Source: Roseibium aggregatum
Lineage (GTDB): Bacteria; Pseudomonadota; Alphaproteobacteria; Rhizobiales; Stappiaceae
DNA: 64,000 nt
Direction: 5' to 3'
NCBI RefSeq assembly: GCF_017309185.1
Contig: NZ_JAEKJZ010000001.1
Span: forward strand, 1,240,001 to 1,304,000
Part shown: piece by piece, positions 26,259-35,296 of the stretch
How positions within the stretch are numbered: the first letter of the stretch is position 1
How the letters are laid out: each line of letters opens with the position of its first letter
Made by a program: the position numbers and the translations under genes
The notes under the pieces: model-generated
The model's input: the letters and a program-made list of their open reading frames with translations, nothing else
Told to the model about the DNA's origin: nothing
The model's database searches: none

Positions 26259-27779
26259 CTACTGAACCCTTGGGAACAGCGTCTCGATCTCGCCGAGGTC
26301 GCCGTCGCCCCGGAGCTTGTCGAGTTCCGGTTTCCAGGGGCAGGCGACGTCCGGCGCGTTCAGCATTTTCAGCGCCTTTTGCGCGGAACCCGGAATGACC
26401 TGTGTCAGAGCTTCCATGACGACGCGCAGGCAATCGAGGGTCACATAGATCACCGTCTGGCAGCGTTCCCGCGTTTCCTCGTTCTTGATGAGGTCCCAGG
26501 GGGCCTGCTCGGCGAAATAGTTGTTCATGTCGTCGGCGACCGTGATGATCGACTGCAGCCGTGCCGGGATCTCGGCAAGGCTGATCCATTTGCCCATGCC
26601 TTCGGTCGCGTCCAGAACCGCCTTGCGGATGGCCTCGTCCTCGGCCGAAAGCGGGCCGGGCGCGGGCAGTTTGCCGTCAAAGCGCGCCTTGGAGAACTTC
26701 GCGGCCCGCGACAGCAGGTTGCCGATCTTGTTGCCCAGCTCCGTGTTGTAGGTCTGGGTGATGAAGTCCACGGAGATCTGGCTGTCGCTGTCGGCGCGCA
26801 TGTGCCGGGCGAGATACCAGCGCAGCGCGTCGACGCCGAGCTTCTCGATGACCTCGACCGGGTCGACCACATTGCCGATGGATTTCGACATCTTGACGCC
26901 GCCGGCGCCCACCCAGTGACTGTGCACGGACAATTTCTTCGGCAGCGGCAGGCCGGCGGCCATCAGCATGATCGGCCAGTAGACGCCGTGCGGCTTCAGG
27001 ATGTCCTTGCCGATCAGGTGTTCACATTCCGCCCACCAGTCCGCATAGCCGTCCTCAGGCCAGCCGATATTGGTCAGGTAGTTGGTCAGCGCATCGAACC
27101 AGACATAGGTGACGAAGTCGGTGTCGAAAGGCAGTTCGACGCCAAGCGTCACGCGGGTCTTCGGCCGCGAGATGCACAGATCCTCCAGCGGTTCGGAGAG
27201 CATCTGTTTCAGCTCGTTCCTGAACGCCTCGGGCTGCACGAAATCCGGATTGTCGGCGATATGCTGCAAGAGCCGTTCGCGGAACGGTTCCATCTTCAGG
27301 AAGTAGTTGGTCTCTTCCGTCTGCTCCACCTTCATGGTCGGGTGCAGCGGGCACTGGCCGTCCTCGGTGAGATCGGATTCTTTCTTGAACTCCTCGCAGC
27401 CCTTGCAGTAGGTGCCGGTGTAGTTCTTCTTGACGATCAGATCCTTGTCGAAGATCGACTGTTCCATGCCGGCGACGGCCGTCTTGTGGCCCTCGCGGCT
27501 GGTGCGTACGAAATAGTCGTAAGCCACGCCCAGCTGGTCGAAGACGCCCTGGAATTCCTTGCAGCGCATGTCGAGGAACTCCTCGACCGGCATGCCGAGA
27601 TCGGCGGCGGCTTCCTGGTTTTTCTGGCCGTGCTCGTCGACGCCGGTGGACAGCATCAGCTCATACCCCAGCGCCTGGCGGTTGCGTTTCAGGATATCGG
27701 CCATGATCGAAGTAAAGGCGTGACCGATATGCGGAGAACCGTTGACGTAATAGATCGGGGTGGTGATGTAACTTTTCAT
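26259..27779 (-). CDS. metG: Methionyl-tRNA synthetase
   Basis: The 506-residue class I aminoacyl-tRNA synthetase charges tRNA-Met. HIGH is at 17-20 (SPHIGHAFTS) and KMSKS at 296-300 (GGVKMSKSIGN). A zinc-type knuckle, CKGC at 125-128 with CPLH at 143-146, lies in the connective domain. The helical anticodon-binding domain fills the C-terminus, and there is no extra tRNA-binding domain, as in the short alphaproteobacterial form. It stands alone, with a 151-base gap to the upstream exporter gene. Confidence 0.97.
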   Translation of the reverse strand: MKSYITTPIYYVNGSPHIGHAFTSIMADILKRNRQALGYELMLSTGVDEHGQKNQEAAADLGMPVEEFLDMRCKEFQGVFDQLGVAYDYFVRTSREGHKTAVAGMEQSIFDKDLIVKKNYTGTYCKGCEEFKKESDLTEDGQCPLHPTMKVEQTEETNYFLKMEPFRERLLQHIADNPDFVQPEAFRNELKQMLSEPLEDLCISRPKTRVTLGVELPFDTDFVTYVWFDALTNYLTNIGWPEDGYADWWAECEHLIGKDILKPHGVYWPIMLMAAGLPLPKKLSVHSHWVGAGGVKMSKSIGNVVDPVEVIEKLGVDALRWYLARHMRADSDSQISVDFITQTYNTELGNKIGNLLSRAAKFSKARFDGKLPAPGPLSAEDEAIRKAVLDATEGMGKWISLAEIPARLQSIITVADDMNNYFAEQAPWDLIKNEETRERCQTVIYVTLDCLRVVMEALTQVIPGSAQKALKMLNAPDVACPWKPELDKLRGDGDLGEIETLFPRVQ

Positions 27780-27930
27780 CCAAAGGCTTTCGAAGTTTCG
27801 GGAGAACGGAAGTCAGGTCGGTTTATCCCGGCGGGCTTCAACGTTCGCCAAAGACGGTGCGAGCTATATTTCACACTCACAGGCTCAAGAAAAGCCCCGT
27901 GGAACAGTTTGGAGCTTCAATGTTGCCCTG

Positions 27931-28926
27931 TCACCCCATCACCCAGATCCCGCCAAGAACGAACAGCGTCAGAAACGCCGTCTGGGTGACCAGCATCCAG
28001 ATCGCCGGTCCGCCGACCTCCAGCAGTTTCGGGATCGAGGTCTTCATGCCGACGGCGGCAATCGCCGCCAGAAGCGCCCAGCGGGAGACCTGACCGGCGA
28101 GATCCTTGACCGTTTCGGGGATCAGTCCGAAGGAATTCAGGGCGGCGAGCACCAGAAAGGCGACGACGAAGCCGGGCATCAGGGGAGGCCGGGCCGTGCC
28201 CGGTTCCGTGTGACCGCGCAGGATCAGCGCGGCGGCGAGCACGATCGGGGCGAGCATCGTCACCCGGATCAGCTTGACCAGCGTGGAGAGGTCGCCGGTT
28301 TCCTCCGAAATCGAGAACCCGGCGCCGACCACCTGCGCCACGTCGTGGATCGTGCCGCCCAGAAAGACGCCGGTCGCGTCCCGGGAAAGACCGAGAGCGC
28401 CCGTCAGGATCGGATAGAAGATCATGGCAAGCGTGGAGAGCACCGTCACCGTGATCACGGTGAAGGCGAGGTCGCGTTCCGCGTGCTCGCGTTTGGGCAG
28501 GATCGAACCGATGGCCATGGCGGCTGATGCGCCGCAGATCGCCACCGCTCCGCCGGAAAGAAAGGCAAACAGCCGGTCCTTGCCGAAGAAACGGCCGATC
28601 AGCAGTGAAAAGCCGATGGTCGCCAGCACGCCGGCGATCACGAGCAGCAGGAAGGGAAGGCCGAGGGTCTGGACCAGTTCCACGCTGATACGCACGCCGA
28701 GAAGGGCGACCCCGATCCGGAGCAACGTTCTCGCGGCAAAGGCGATGCCTTCGGTCGTTCGCGGTTCGTCGGAAAGGAAATTGAGCGGCATGCCGAGCAG
28801 GATCGCCATCAGCATGGCCGGCGCACCGTAATGCTCGTTCAGGAACTGGGCGGCAATGGCAACGAGGCCGGCAATGGCGACGCCCGGAAACAGCTCCCGG
28901 GCCCGGTCCTTGAGTGCGCTGACCAT
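27931..28926 (-). CDS. YeiH/UPF0324-family putative sulfate or sulfite exporter
   Basis: The 331-residue polytopic membrane protein has about ten hydrophobic segments. It shows family landmarks: GAPAMLMAILLGMPLNFL near the N-terminus, FLSGGAVAICGASAAMAIGS, and GVFLGGTIHDVAQVVGAG. The family is annotated from context as an anion (sulfate) exporter, with little direct biochemistry. It lies on the same strand as the TRAP genes, 87 bases after the dctP stop and beyond a hairpin, so it may be a reduced-level last gene of that cluster. This neighbour supports an organosulfur theme, but only by inference. Confidence 0.85.
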   Translation of the reverse strand: MVSALKDRARELFPGVAIAGLVAIAAQFLNEHYGAPAMLMAILLGMPLNFLSDEPRTTEGIAFAARTLLRIGVALLGVRISVELVQTLGLPFLLLVIAGVLATIGFSLLIGRFFGKDRLFAFLSGGAVAICGASAAMAIGSILPKREHAERDLAFTVITVTVLSTLAMIFYPILTGALGLSRDATGVFLGGTIHDVAQVVGAGFSISEETGDLSTLVKLIRVTMLAPIVLAAALILRGHTEPGTARPPLMPGFVVAFLVLAALNSFGLIPETVKDLAGQVSRWALLAAIAAVGMKTSIPKLLEVGGPAIWMLVTQTAFLTLFVLGGIWVMG

Positions 28927-28959
28927 TCTATGTCCTGGGTTCGGTGCGTGTGTGGTTTA

Positions 28960-28991
28960 GTAAGAAGAAGTCCCGGCTCGTGGGCCGGGAC
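28960..28991 (-). terminator. Terminator or attenuator after dctP
   Basis: The stem GTCCCGGC/GCCGGGAC with a 6-base loop is followed on the minus strand by TTCTTCTTACT. It starts 22 bases after the dctP stop and precedes the YeiH-type gene, so read-through would tune that gene. Confidence 0.6.
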
Positions 28992-29013
28992 AGCATGTCA
29001 GTTCCAGTCTGTT

Positions 29014-30072
29014 TCAGTTCAGATCCGCGTCGCGCTGGGCGTTGACGGCGGTTTCCGCTTCCGCGACGGCCTCTTCCAGAGCGCCGAAGATTTCCCCGCC
29101 CCTGGCGACGTTTTCCCGAAACCAGTCATAGACCGGCGTGGCGGCTTCCTTGAAGGCGGCTTTCTGCTCCGGCGTCGGCACGTAAAGATCGCCGCCGTCC
29201 GCGACGAAGTCCTCATAAGCCTGAATGGACTTGCGTTTCGGCGAGGCGAAGGTGGCCTGTTGCAGGGCATAAAAGCCGTCGACGACCACGCGCCGCAGGT
29301 CTTCCGGCAGGGAGAGGAACTTCTCGTTGTTCATCCACCACAGCGCGCCCATGTAGGCGTGGCCGTCGAGGGTGACGTATTTCAGGCCCGCATCGGGGAA
29401 CTTCATGTTCATGATGTCGGTGATGCCGTTCTTGGAGCCCTCGACCACACCGGTCTGGAAGGAGGTGAACAGTTCCGGCCACGGGATCGGGGTTGGCGCG
29501 GCGCCGAGCGCCTTGACCAGTTCCTGCGGCAGGTCGGCTACAACGGTGCGGATCTTCAGGCCTTCCAGGTCCGCCGGCTCGGCGACACGGTGCTTCGTGT
29601 TGGCGAAATTGCGCCAGCCGCCGGTGTTGCCTACAGTCATCAGCCGGATGGCGTTGCCGCTGTCCTCCAGGGCCATGGCGCGCAGGGTCCGGGTGAAGGT
29701 ACCGGAGAGAACATGTTCCGCGATCCGGTCGTCGGACATCATGTAGGGCAGATCGAGCACCTGCACATATGGAAAGATCCCGGCCGCGCCGCCGGAAGTG
29801 GAGATATAGATGTCGATGGATCCGTCGGCCACGCCCTGAAGACACTCGGCCCCATTGGAACAAAGCTGGGTCCCGATGAAGAGTTCGACGGCGACAGCGC
29901 CGTTGGAGGCGGCCTCGACGTAATTCTTGAAGACGACAAGCCCGTCGTAGTCTTCGTCATTCTCGTTGGAATTGGCGGTTGCACGCAAGGTGAAGTCGGC
30001 GGCCGCCGTGCTTGTGACGGCGCTGGACAGCACCGCTACGGCGGCAACCGCCATCATTACGGATTTGAGCAT
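29014..30072 (-). CDS. dctP: TRAP transporter substrate-binding protein (DctP type)
   Basis: The 352-residue periplasmic protein starts with a signal peptide (MLKSVMMAVAAVAVLSSAV, cleavage near STAAA). It has the DctP pattern: GVADGSIDIYISTSGGAAG, LEGLKIRTVVADLPQELVKALGAAPTPIPW split over the hinge, and the invariant Arg of the carboxylate-binding motif (KIRTV). It delivers a small anionic solute to DctQM. It is the last gene of dctQ-dctM-dctP, 26 bases after dctM. Confidence 0.95.
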   Translation of the reverse strand: MLKSVMMAVAAVAVLSSAVTSTAAADFTLRATANSNENDEDYDGLVVFKNYVEAASNGAVAVELFIGTQLCSNGAECLQGVADGSIDIYISTSGGAAGIFPYVQVLDLPYMMSDDRIAEHVLSGTFTRTLRAMALEDSGNAIRLMTVGNTGGWRNFANTKHRVAEPADLEGLKIRTVVADLPQELVKALGAAPTPIPWPELFTSFQTGVVEGSKNGITDIMNMKFPDAGLKYVTLDGHAYMGALWWMNNEKFLSLPEDLRRVVVDGFYALQQATFASPKRKSIQAYEDFVADGGDLYVPTPEQKAAFKEAATPVYDWFRENVARGGEIFGALEEAVAEAETAVNAQRDADLN

Positions 30073-30098
30073 TTCATTTCCTCCCTTATGTGGTCGTT

Positions 30099-31388
30099 TT
30101 AGTCGGCAAATCTGGTCAGGCGCGGGATCGTCATGGAAAGGGCCGGAACATACGTGATCAGGAAGATCACGGCGATTTCCACGGCGAGGAAGGGTAGGAC
30201 CGTTTTGGCGATGGTTTCAACCCGTTCCCTGGAAACCGAAGCCGCGACGAAAAGCACCAGACCCATCGGCGGCGTGGCAAGCCCGATCGTCAGGTTCACG
30301 CTCATGATGATGGCGAAGTGGAGAGAGTCGACCCCCATGGAGGTGAATACCGGCCCGAGAATCGGCCCGAGAATGATGATTGCCGGCCCGGCGTCGAGAA
30401 ACATGCCGACGACCAGAAGCAGCAGGTTGATCAGGAACAGCAGGATCAGCGGGTTCTGCGTCAGACCGAGAACGAAATCCGCCAGACCTTCCGGCGCATG
30501 GCTCAGGCTGACGACGGTCTTGAAGGCCATCGCGGCCCCGACCAGAAGAAGCACCATGGCTGAGGTGATGCCCGCGCGGTTGAAAACGCCAGGCAGGTCG
30601 GAGAGGGAAAGCGAGCGCAGCACGAAAAGCCCCAGTATGAGCGCGTAGGCCACGGCGACGGCGGCCGCTTCTGTCGGTGTGAAGATGCCTGCGAGAATGC
30701 CTCCCAGGATGATGACCGGTGTCAGAAGCGGGAAAAAGGCCTTCAGGGATGCGCGGCCGCGCTCGTTCCAGGAATGGCGCCGGCTCGCCACCGGAAAGTC
30801 GTGTTTGCTGGCCAGGAACCGGACCACGAGCATCAGCCCGAGACCGATCAGGATGCCGGGCACGATGCCTGCCAGAAACAGCGCGGCGACGCTCTCGCCC
30901 ATGACATAGGCATAGATGATCATGATGCCCGACGGCGGAATGATCGGTCCGATCACGGCGCTGGCTGCGGTCACGGCGGCCGCGAAGCGTCGGGTGTAGC
31001 CCTGTTTCTCCATGGCGGGGATCAGCATGGACCCTAGGGCCGAGGCGTCGGCCACCGCCGACCCGGAGAGACCCGCGAACAGCATGGAGGACAGAATGTT
31101 CACATGGGCGAGCCCGCCCCTGAGGTGGCCCATGAGAGCCTGGGAAAATTCCACCAGGCGCAAGGTGATGCCACCCTTGTTCATCAGCTCTCCGGCAAGC
31201 ATGAAGAACGGAATCGCCATAAGAGGAAAACTGTCTATGCCGTTATAGACGTTACGGTAAAGAAGGACGATGTCGCGGTCCTGACCGTTCAGCCAGAGAA
31301 GCAGGCCGGGGGCCGCCAGAAGGCCGAAGAACACCGGCAGCCCGATGATCAGAAGGACGAGGAAGACGGGAAGAAACCAGACCAGCAT
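30099..31388 (-). CDS. dctM: TRAP transporter large permease (DctM type)
   Basis: The 429-residue inner-membrane protein has about 12 hydrophobic helices and DctM landmarks: IPFFMLAGELMNKGGI, MLFAGLSGSAVADASALGS and VIGPIIPPSGIMIIYAYV. It is the ion-coupled transport subunit. Its ATG overlaps the dctQ stop by one base (TGATG), so the two membrane subunits are translationally coupled. Confidence 0.96.
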   Translation of the reverse strand: MLVWFLPVFLVLLIIGLPVFFGLLAAPGLLLWLNGQDRDIVLLYRNVYNGIDSFPLMAIPFFMLAGELMNKGGITLRLVEFSQALMGHLRGGLAHVNILSSMLFAGLSGSAVADASALGSMLIPAMEKQGYTRRFAAAVTAASAVIGPIIPPSGIMIIYAYVMGESVAALFLAGIVPGILIGLGLMLVVRFLASKHDFPVASRRHSWNERGRASLKAFFPLLTPVIILGGILAGIFTPTEAAAVAVAYALILGLFVLRSLSLSDLPGVFNRAGITSAMVLLLVGAAMAFKTVVSLSHAPEGLADFVLGLTQNPLILLFLINLLLLVVGMFLDAGPAIIILGPILGPVFTSMGVDSLHFAIIMSVNLTIGLATPPMGLVLFVAASVSRERVETIAKTVLPFLAVEIAVIFLITYVPALSMTIPRLTRFAD

Positions 31389-31978
31389 CAGTCGGCCCCT
31401 GCCAGATCGGCATCCGGTATCGCCGGCAACCTGTCGTCGCCGCCGAGGCAGGTGACGAGGCCGCGCAGGATCAGCTCGACATTCACCAGCACCAGAAGCG
31501 TGGCGCCCACAAGCAGCGAGGCCATCATCCAGCTTCGCGGGACCCGGACCCAGTCGCTGAAGGTCAGGCTGCCCGGCAGATAAAGCGAGGCGGTCGCGAA
31601 CTTGCCGCTGAAACCGGTGACTTCAAGATAGCCGATCCGGACCGCCATCAGGAGCACCGTTAGGGACATGAACAGCAGGAGAAGGGAGAGGAGCGCACCG
31701 AGAAAGCGGGGCAGGAGATGTCCGACCATGTCGATGGCGACGAACCCGCCCCGGCGAAAAGCGGTCGGGGCCATCAGCCCGGTCATCCACAGCATGCAAA
31801 AACGCGCGGCTTCGTCCGGCCAGGGCAGGGCATTGTTCAAAACATAGCGGAACACCACTTGGGTGAGGATGGCGGCGACCATCAGGGCAATGGCGACCAC
31901 ACCGATGGCGCGGCCGCTTCGCAGGAGCTGCGTGTTGACGAAAGCAAGCGGGGCCAGAACCGCCAGCAAAATGCCCAT
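31388..31978 (-). CDS. dctQ: TRAP transporter small permease (DctQ type)
   Basis: The 196-residue product is read from the ATG at 31978, preceded by GGGAGGG; the longer open frame upstream is not family-like. Four hydrophobic helices and the DctQ signature NALPWPDEAARFCMLWMTGL are visible. It forms the membrane complex with DctM. It starts 178 bases after the aldo/keto reductase gene, so it may have its own promoter or be the distal part of the LLM-AKR transcript. Confidence 0.93.
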   Translation of the reverse strand: MGILLAVLAPLAFVNTQLLRSGRAIGVVAIALMVAAILTQVVFRYVLNNALPWPDEAARFCMLWMTGLMAPTAFRRGGFVAIDMVGHLLPRFLGALLSLLLLFMSLTVLLMAVRIGYLEVTGFSGKFATASLYLPGSLTFSDWVRVPRSWMMASLLVGATLLVLVNVELILRGLVTCLGGDDRLPAIPDADLAGAD

Positions 31979-32101
31979 GAAGCCCTCCCGATAGTGTTTT
32001 TTTGGAACGGGATGGGTCATCCCATCTTCCGTTCCTATTGTGAAGTGATTTGCTCCGGTTTGCCCGGAAAAAAATGTTCGCCGGGAGTAGGTACAGGAGC
32101 G

Positions 32102-32133
32102 GCAGTTCCGCACGGCCAACGCGGAGGAACTGC
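32102..32133 (-). terminator. Hairpin between the AKR gene and dctQ
   Basis: The arms GCAGTTCC and GGAACTGC are joined by an interior that can extend the stem (CGC/GCG). It lies just after the AKR stop. There is no T-tract, so it may be an RNA stabiliser or attenuator. Confidence 0.35.
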
Positions 32134-32156
32134 TTTCCGTCGGTTCCGCGCAGGTC

Positions 32157-33047
32157 TCAAGGAACTTCCTGTCCCAGCGCTGCCTCGTAAAGCCGGAACC
32201 AGTTTTCCCGGTCCAGTACGACCTTGAAGGCATCGGACAGCCTGGAAATCCGGTTGAGATTATTGGTGCCCATGACCGGCAGCAGCTTGGCGGGATGCGC
32301 CAGCAGGAAGGCGACCGCGACGGCGGAGCGCTCGACACTGAAGTCGCCCGCGATCTCGTCCATGACGGTGCCGAGCTTGCCCGTCTCGCTCATCAGGGAG
32401 CCGCCGCCAAGCGGTGACCACGCCATGAGGCTCGTTCCAAGACGCTGGTGGAAGGCAAGGTCTCCATTGGTAAATGGCGCGATTTCCTTCAGGGAGATCT
32501 CGATCTGGTTGGTCGCGAGCCGGTGTGTCATGGCGGACTGAAGCAACTCCCAGTCCCAGGGCCGGAAGTTGGAAACCCCGGCTGCGCGGATCTTGCCGCT
32601 TTGGATGAGACCGTCGAGCGCCGCACCTGTCTCCTGGTGGTCCATCAGTGGGTCCGGCCGGTGGATCAAAAGCAGATCGATTGTATCGATCGCCATGTCC
32701 GAAAGCGACGTTTCGACCGCCTGTTCGATATGGGTGCGGGAGGTGTCGTAGTGTTTCACCTTCGCACCGGCATATCGTCCGACGGGTGCGACGATGTCGC
32801 ATTTGGTGACGATTTCCATCCGGTTGCGCAAGGACGGGTTGGCCTTCAGCGCACCGCCAAGAACGCTCTCCGCCCGGTAGCCGCCGTAAATGTCCGCCTG
32901 ATCGAACGTGGTTATGCCCTGATCGAGACAGAGCTGGATTTTCTTCTCCACATGGGCGGGTGACGTGTCCCGGTCGTCGTCGAGGCGCCACATTCCGTAG
33001 ATCAGCCGGGAAAATTCCAGGGTGCCCTGCAGTCTGACCCGTTCCAT
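32157..33047 (-). CDS. Aldo/keto reductase
   Basis: The 296-residue NAD(P)H-dependent oxidoreductase is of the YdhF-like subgroup. The catalytic tetrad is visible: Asp49 and Tyr54 (TTFDQADIYGGY), Lys82 (IVTKCDI) and His129 (LLLIHRPDP). The subgroup reduces aldehydes or ketones; here the natural substrate could be the aldehyde made by the neighbouring flavin monooxygenase. Its ATG overlaps the monooxygenase stop by one base (TGATG), so the two are made together. It might instead be a general detoxification enzyme. Confidence 0.93.
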   Translation of the reverse strand: MERVRLQGTLEFSRLIYGMWRLDDDRDTSPAHVEKKIQLCLDQGITTFDQADIYGGYRAESVLGGALKANPSLRNRMEIVTKCDIVAPVGRYAGAKVKHYDTSRTHIEQAVETSLSDMAIDTIDLLLIHRPDPLMDHQETGAALDGLIQSGKIRAAGVSNFRPWDWELLQSAMTHRLATNQIEISLKEIAPFTNGDLAFHQRLGTSLMAWSPLGGGSLMSETGKLGTVMDEIAGDFSVERSAVAVAFLLAHPAKLLPVMGTNNLNRISRLSDAFKVVLDRENWFRLYEAALGQEVP

Positions 33048-34201
33048 CAGCGTCTTTCTCCATTTCCGAGTGGTGTGGCCGGAGTTTCAGCCGGAACGCG
33101 GCCGTAGACATGAGGCAGCGAGCAGGTCTTCAGACTCGGCAAGGCGCGGGATCCGAAGTGCTTCGCCTCTTCCTCATGCGGATAGCCGGAGAAAATGAAC
33201 GCCCGGATGCCCATGGCCCGGTAGGCCTCGATTTTCGACAGAACCTGGTCCGTGGACCCGACCAGCGCCGCGCCGCACCCGGACCGGGCCCGGCCGACCC
33301 CGGTCCAGAGGTTGGATTCGATGTAGCCGAATTCATCCGCCAGTTCGCGGCTTCTGGCCTGATGGCTTACACCGAGGGAATGCGCGTCCAGGGCCCGTTC
33401 GCGGATCGCCGTTCCCTGGGCGTCGTCGAGCCTGGAAACGATGTAGTCGGCGTATTCCTGGGCTTCCTTCTCGGTATCGCGCACGATCATGTGGACCCTC
33501 AGGCCGTAGTCGAGGGTCCGGTCATGGCGCGCGGCCTCCGCATTGACCGCCTTCATCCGTTCCTCAAGCTGTTCGATCTTTTCTGGCCACATGAGGTAAA
33601 CGTCGCAGTGCCGGCCGCACAGGTCCAGTGCCGAAGGGGAGTAGCCGCCGAAGTAAAGCAGCGGGCCGCCGGTCTGATAGGGCCTGGCCGGGTCGGTTGT
33701 CAGGCCTTTGAAGGCGTAGATCTCGCCTTCGAAGTCGATTTCGTCCCGTGTCCAGGCCTGCTTCAGGATCTCCACCACCTCGCGCGACCGGCGATAGCGA
33801 TAGGCGCTGTCCGCCTGTTCGCCGGGAAAGTCGGAGGAAATGACATTGACCGTCAGCCGGCCCCTCAGCATGTGATCGAGCGTTGCGATGGTGCGCGCCA
33901 GCATGATGGGCTGCAATTCGCCGCATCGGACCGCGGCCAGAAAATTGATCTTGTCCGTGATTGGCGCGCAGCCGGCGATAAAGGCGAGCGTGTCCTGTCC
34001 GACCTGGTAGGAGGACGGGCACAGGACATTTCGGAAACCCTGGGCCTCGGCGGTCTTCACAATCGCGCTGCAATGCTCCCAGGAAGACCTCAAATGCCCG
34101 TCCGGCACGCCGAGGAATTGATAATCGTCTGAGCAAAGGGCCGCGAACCAGGACACTTCTATGGCGTCCAGGTCGGGAGAGCTCACCGGGACAACGGTCA
34201 T
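33047..34201 (-). CDS. LLM-class FMNH2-dependent monooxygenase (alkanesulfonate-monooxygenase-like)
   Basis: The 384-residue TIM-barrel flavoprotein is of the bacterial luciferase-like group. The segment GRLTVNVISSDFPGEQADS and the preceding RTIATLDHMLRG resemble SsuD and related sulfonate/sulfone monooxygenases, as does YFGGYSPSALDLCGRHCD. Such enzymes take FMNH2 from a separate reductase and oxidise C-S or similar bonds; no flavin reductase gene is in the window. GGGAGG precedes the ATG. It is the first gene of the leftward cluster and divergent from a GntR regulator. Confidence 0.9.
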   Translation of the reverse strand: MTVVPVSSPDLDAIEVSWFAALCSDDYQFLGVPDGHLRSSWEHCSAIVKTAEAQGFRNVLCPSSYQVGQDTLAFIAGCAPITDKINFLAAVRCGELQPIMLARTIATLDHMLRGRLTVNVISSDFPGEQADSAYRYRRSREVVEILKQAWTRDEIDFEGEIYAFKGLTTDPARPYQTGGPLLYFGGYSPSALDLCGRHCDVYLMWPEKIEQLEERMKAVNAEAARHDRTLDYGLRVHMIVRDTEKEAQEYADYIVSRLDDAQGTAIRERALDAHSLGVSHQARSRELADEFGYIESNLWTGVGRARSGCGAALVGSTDQVLSKIEAYRAMGIRAFIFSGYPHEEEAKHFGSRALPSLKTCSLPHVYGRVPAETPATPLGNGERR

Positions 34202-34338
34202 GAACTGCCTCCCTGATCCACACCGTTGAACATCGCCATGCCGGTTGAAAAGCTGACCGGCGTTTCGATCGCCGATAAACCTTGCGGCATGAAGGCGAAC
34301 GCCTGCTTTCGAGCGTTTGAACGATGTTCGTAGGTTGG

Positions 34339-34387
34339 CTTACGTAAGGACATCTCTTGAATATCATTCGAATTGATGTAAATCAAT
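34339..34387. promoter_or_regulatory. Cluster of palindromes in the LLM-gntR control region
   Basis: Three dyads lie within 49 bases: CTTACGTAAG (34339-34348), ATTCGAAT (34366-34373) and ATTGAT-GTAA-ATCAAT (34372-34387). They are between the divergent starts at 34201 and 34404 and are plausible binding sites for the adjacent GntR-type regulator. Which is the real operator cannot be told. Confidence 0.55.
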
Positions 34388-34403
34388 AGTATAGCAATTT
34401 GTC

Positions 34404-35135
34404 ATGAACGGGAAGTTTGTCGACATGCCAGCCACTTCGCAGGCATCTCAAGCGCTGCCGCTTTACGTCCAGGTCAGTGAGCTGCTGATCAGGGATATCG
34501 CCGCCGGGCGGCTGATGGAGGGAGAGCGGCTGCCGCCGGAACGGGACATGGCGGAGGAGCTGGGCATCTCGGTTGGCACCTTGCGCAAGGCGTTGGCGGA
34601 TCTGACGCAAAAAGGCTTGCTGGAGCGGGTGCAGGGTTCCGGCAACTACATACGCCACGGCGCGACGCATGAGAGCGTCTATGCGATGTTCCGCCTCGAA
34701 CTGCTGTCGGGTGGAGGTCTTCCGCGGGCGGACATACTGAGCGTCAACCGCATGAAAAAAACTGACGACCTGCCGTCTTTCGGGACGGCTGCGGATGCGA
34801 CGCGCATAAGGCGTCTCAGATATCTCAACGATGTCCTGATCGCTGTCGAGGAAATCTGGCTCGATGGCGACGCGGGCACAGTCCGGCGGGATCTTCTGTC
34901 GGATTCCCTCTACCGATTCTATCAAAGACATCTCGGTTTCTGGATCAAGCGTGCCGAAGACAGGGTAACGATTGCAAAGGTGCCGGACTGGTCGCCGGAC
35001 ATCTTTCCCGTCGCGCCGGGAACCGTAACCGGATTTGTCGAGCGTTTCAGTTGGACTGAAAAGCGAGAGCCGATCGAGTTTTCACGCACCTGGTTCGATA
35101 CCGGCAAGGCCCATTATGTCCAGCGCCTGAAATAG
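34404..35135 (+). CDS. GntR-family (HutC/UTRA-type) transcriptional regulator
   Basis: The 243-residue protein has an N-terminal winged helix: PLYVQVSELLIRDIAAG, RLPPERDMAEELGISVGTLR and KGLLERVQGSGNYI. It is followed by a UTRA effector domain with the RIRRLRYLND strand and the FSRTWFDTGKAHY end. The effector is probably the substrate or product of the divergent LLM/AKR/TRAP genes. The start is uncertain: the ATG at 34404 lacks a clear site, while the ATG at 34425 has GGGAAG further upstream. Confidence 0.93.
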   Translation: MNGKFVDMPATSQASQALPLYVQVSELLIRDIAAGRLMEGERLPPERDMAEELGISVGTLRKALADLTQKGLLERVQGSGNYIRHGATHESVYAMFRLELLSGGGLPRADILSVNRMKKTDDLPSFGTAADATRIRRLRYLNDVLIAVEEIWLDGDAGTVRRDLLSDSLYRFYQRHLGFWIKRAEDRVTIAKVPDWSPDIFPVAPGTVTGFVERFSWTEKREPIEFSRTWFDTGKAHYVQRLK

Positions 35136-35296
35136 CGGGCGGCCGGCGGCAGGATGACCGTGCGGCGGAACCGGGATTTGAGGCCCGGCAATCCGCGCTG
35201 CAACCGTTCTTTCGCGGAACGCCCTTCTGGCGGTATGGTTGATCGCGAGGAACGGGCCGGTTTTCCCGATCAGAGGAAGGCCTTCGGCCGCGGGCT

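Noticed and set aside
26247-27989. 580-codon plus-strand frame opposite metG
   Set aside because: It is an antisense shadow of an essential synthetase gene.
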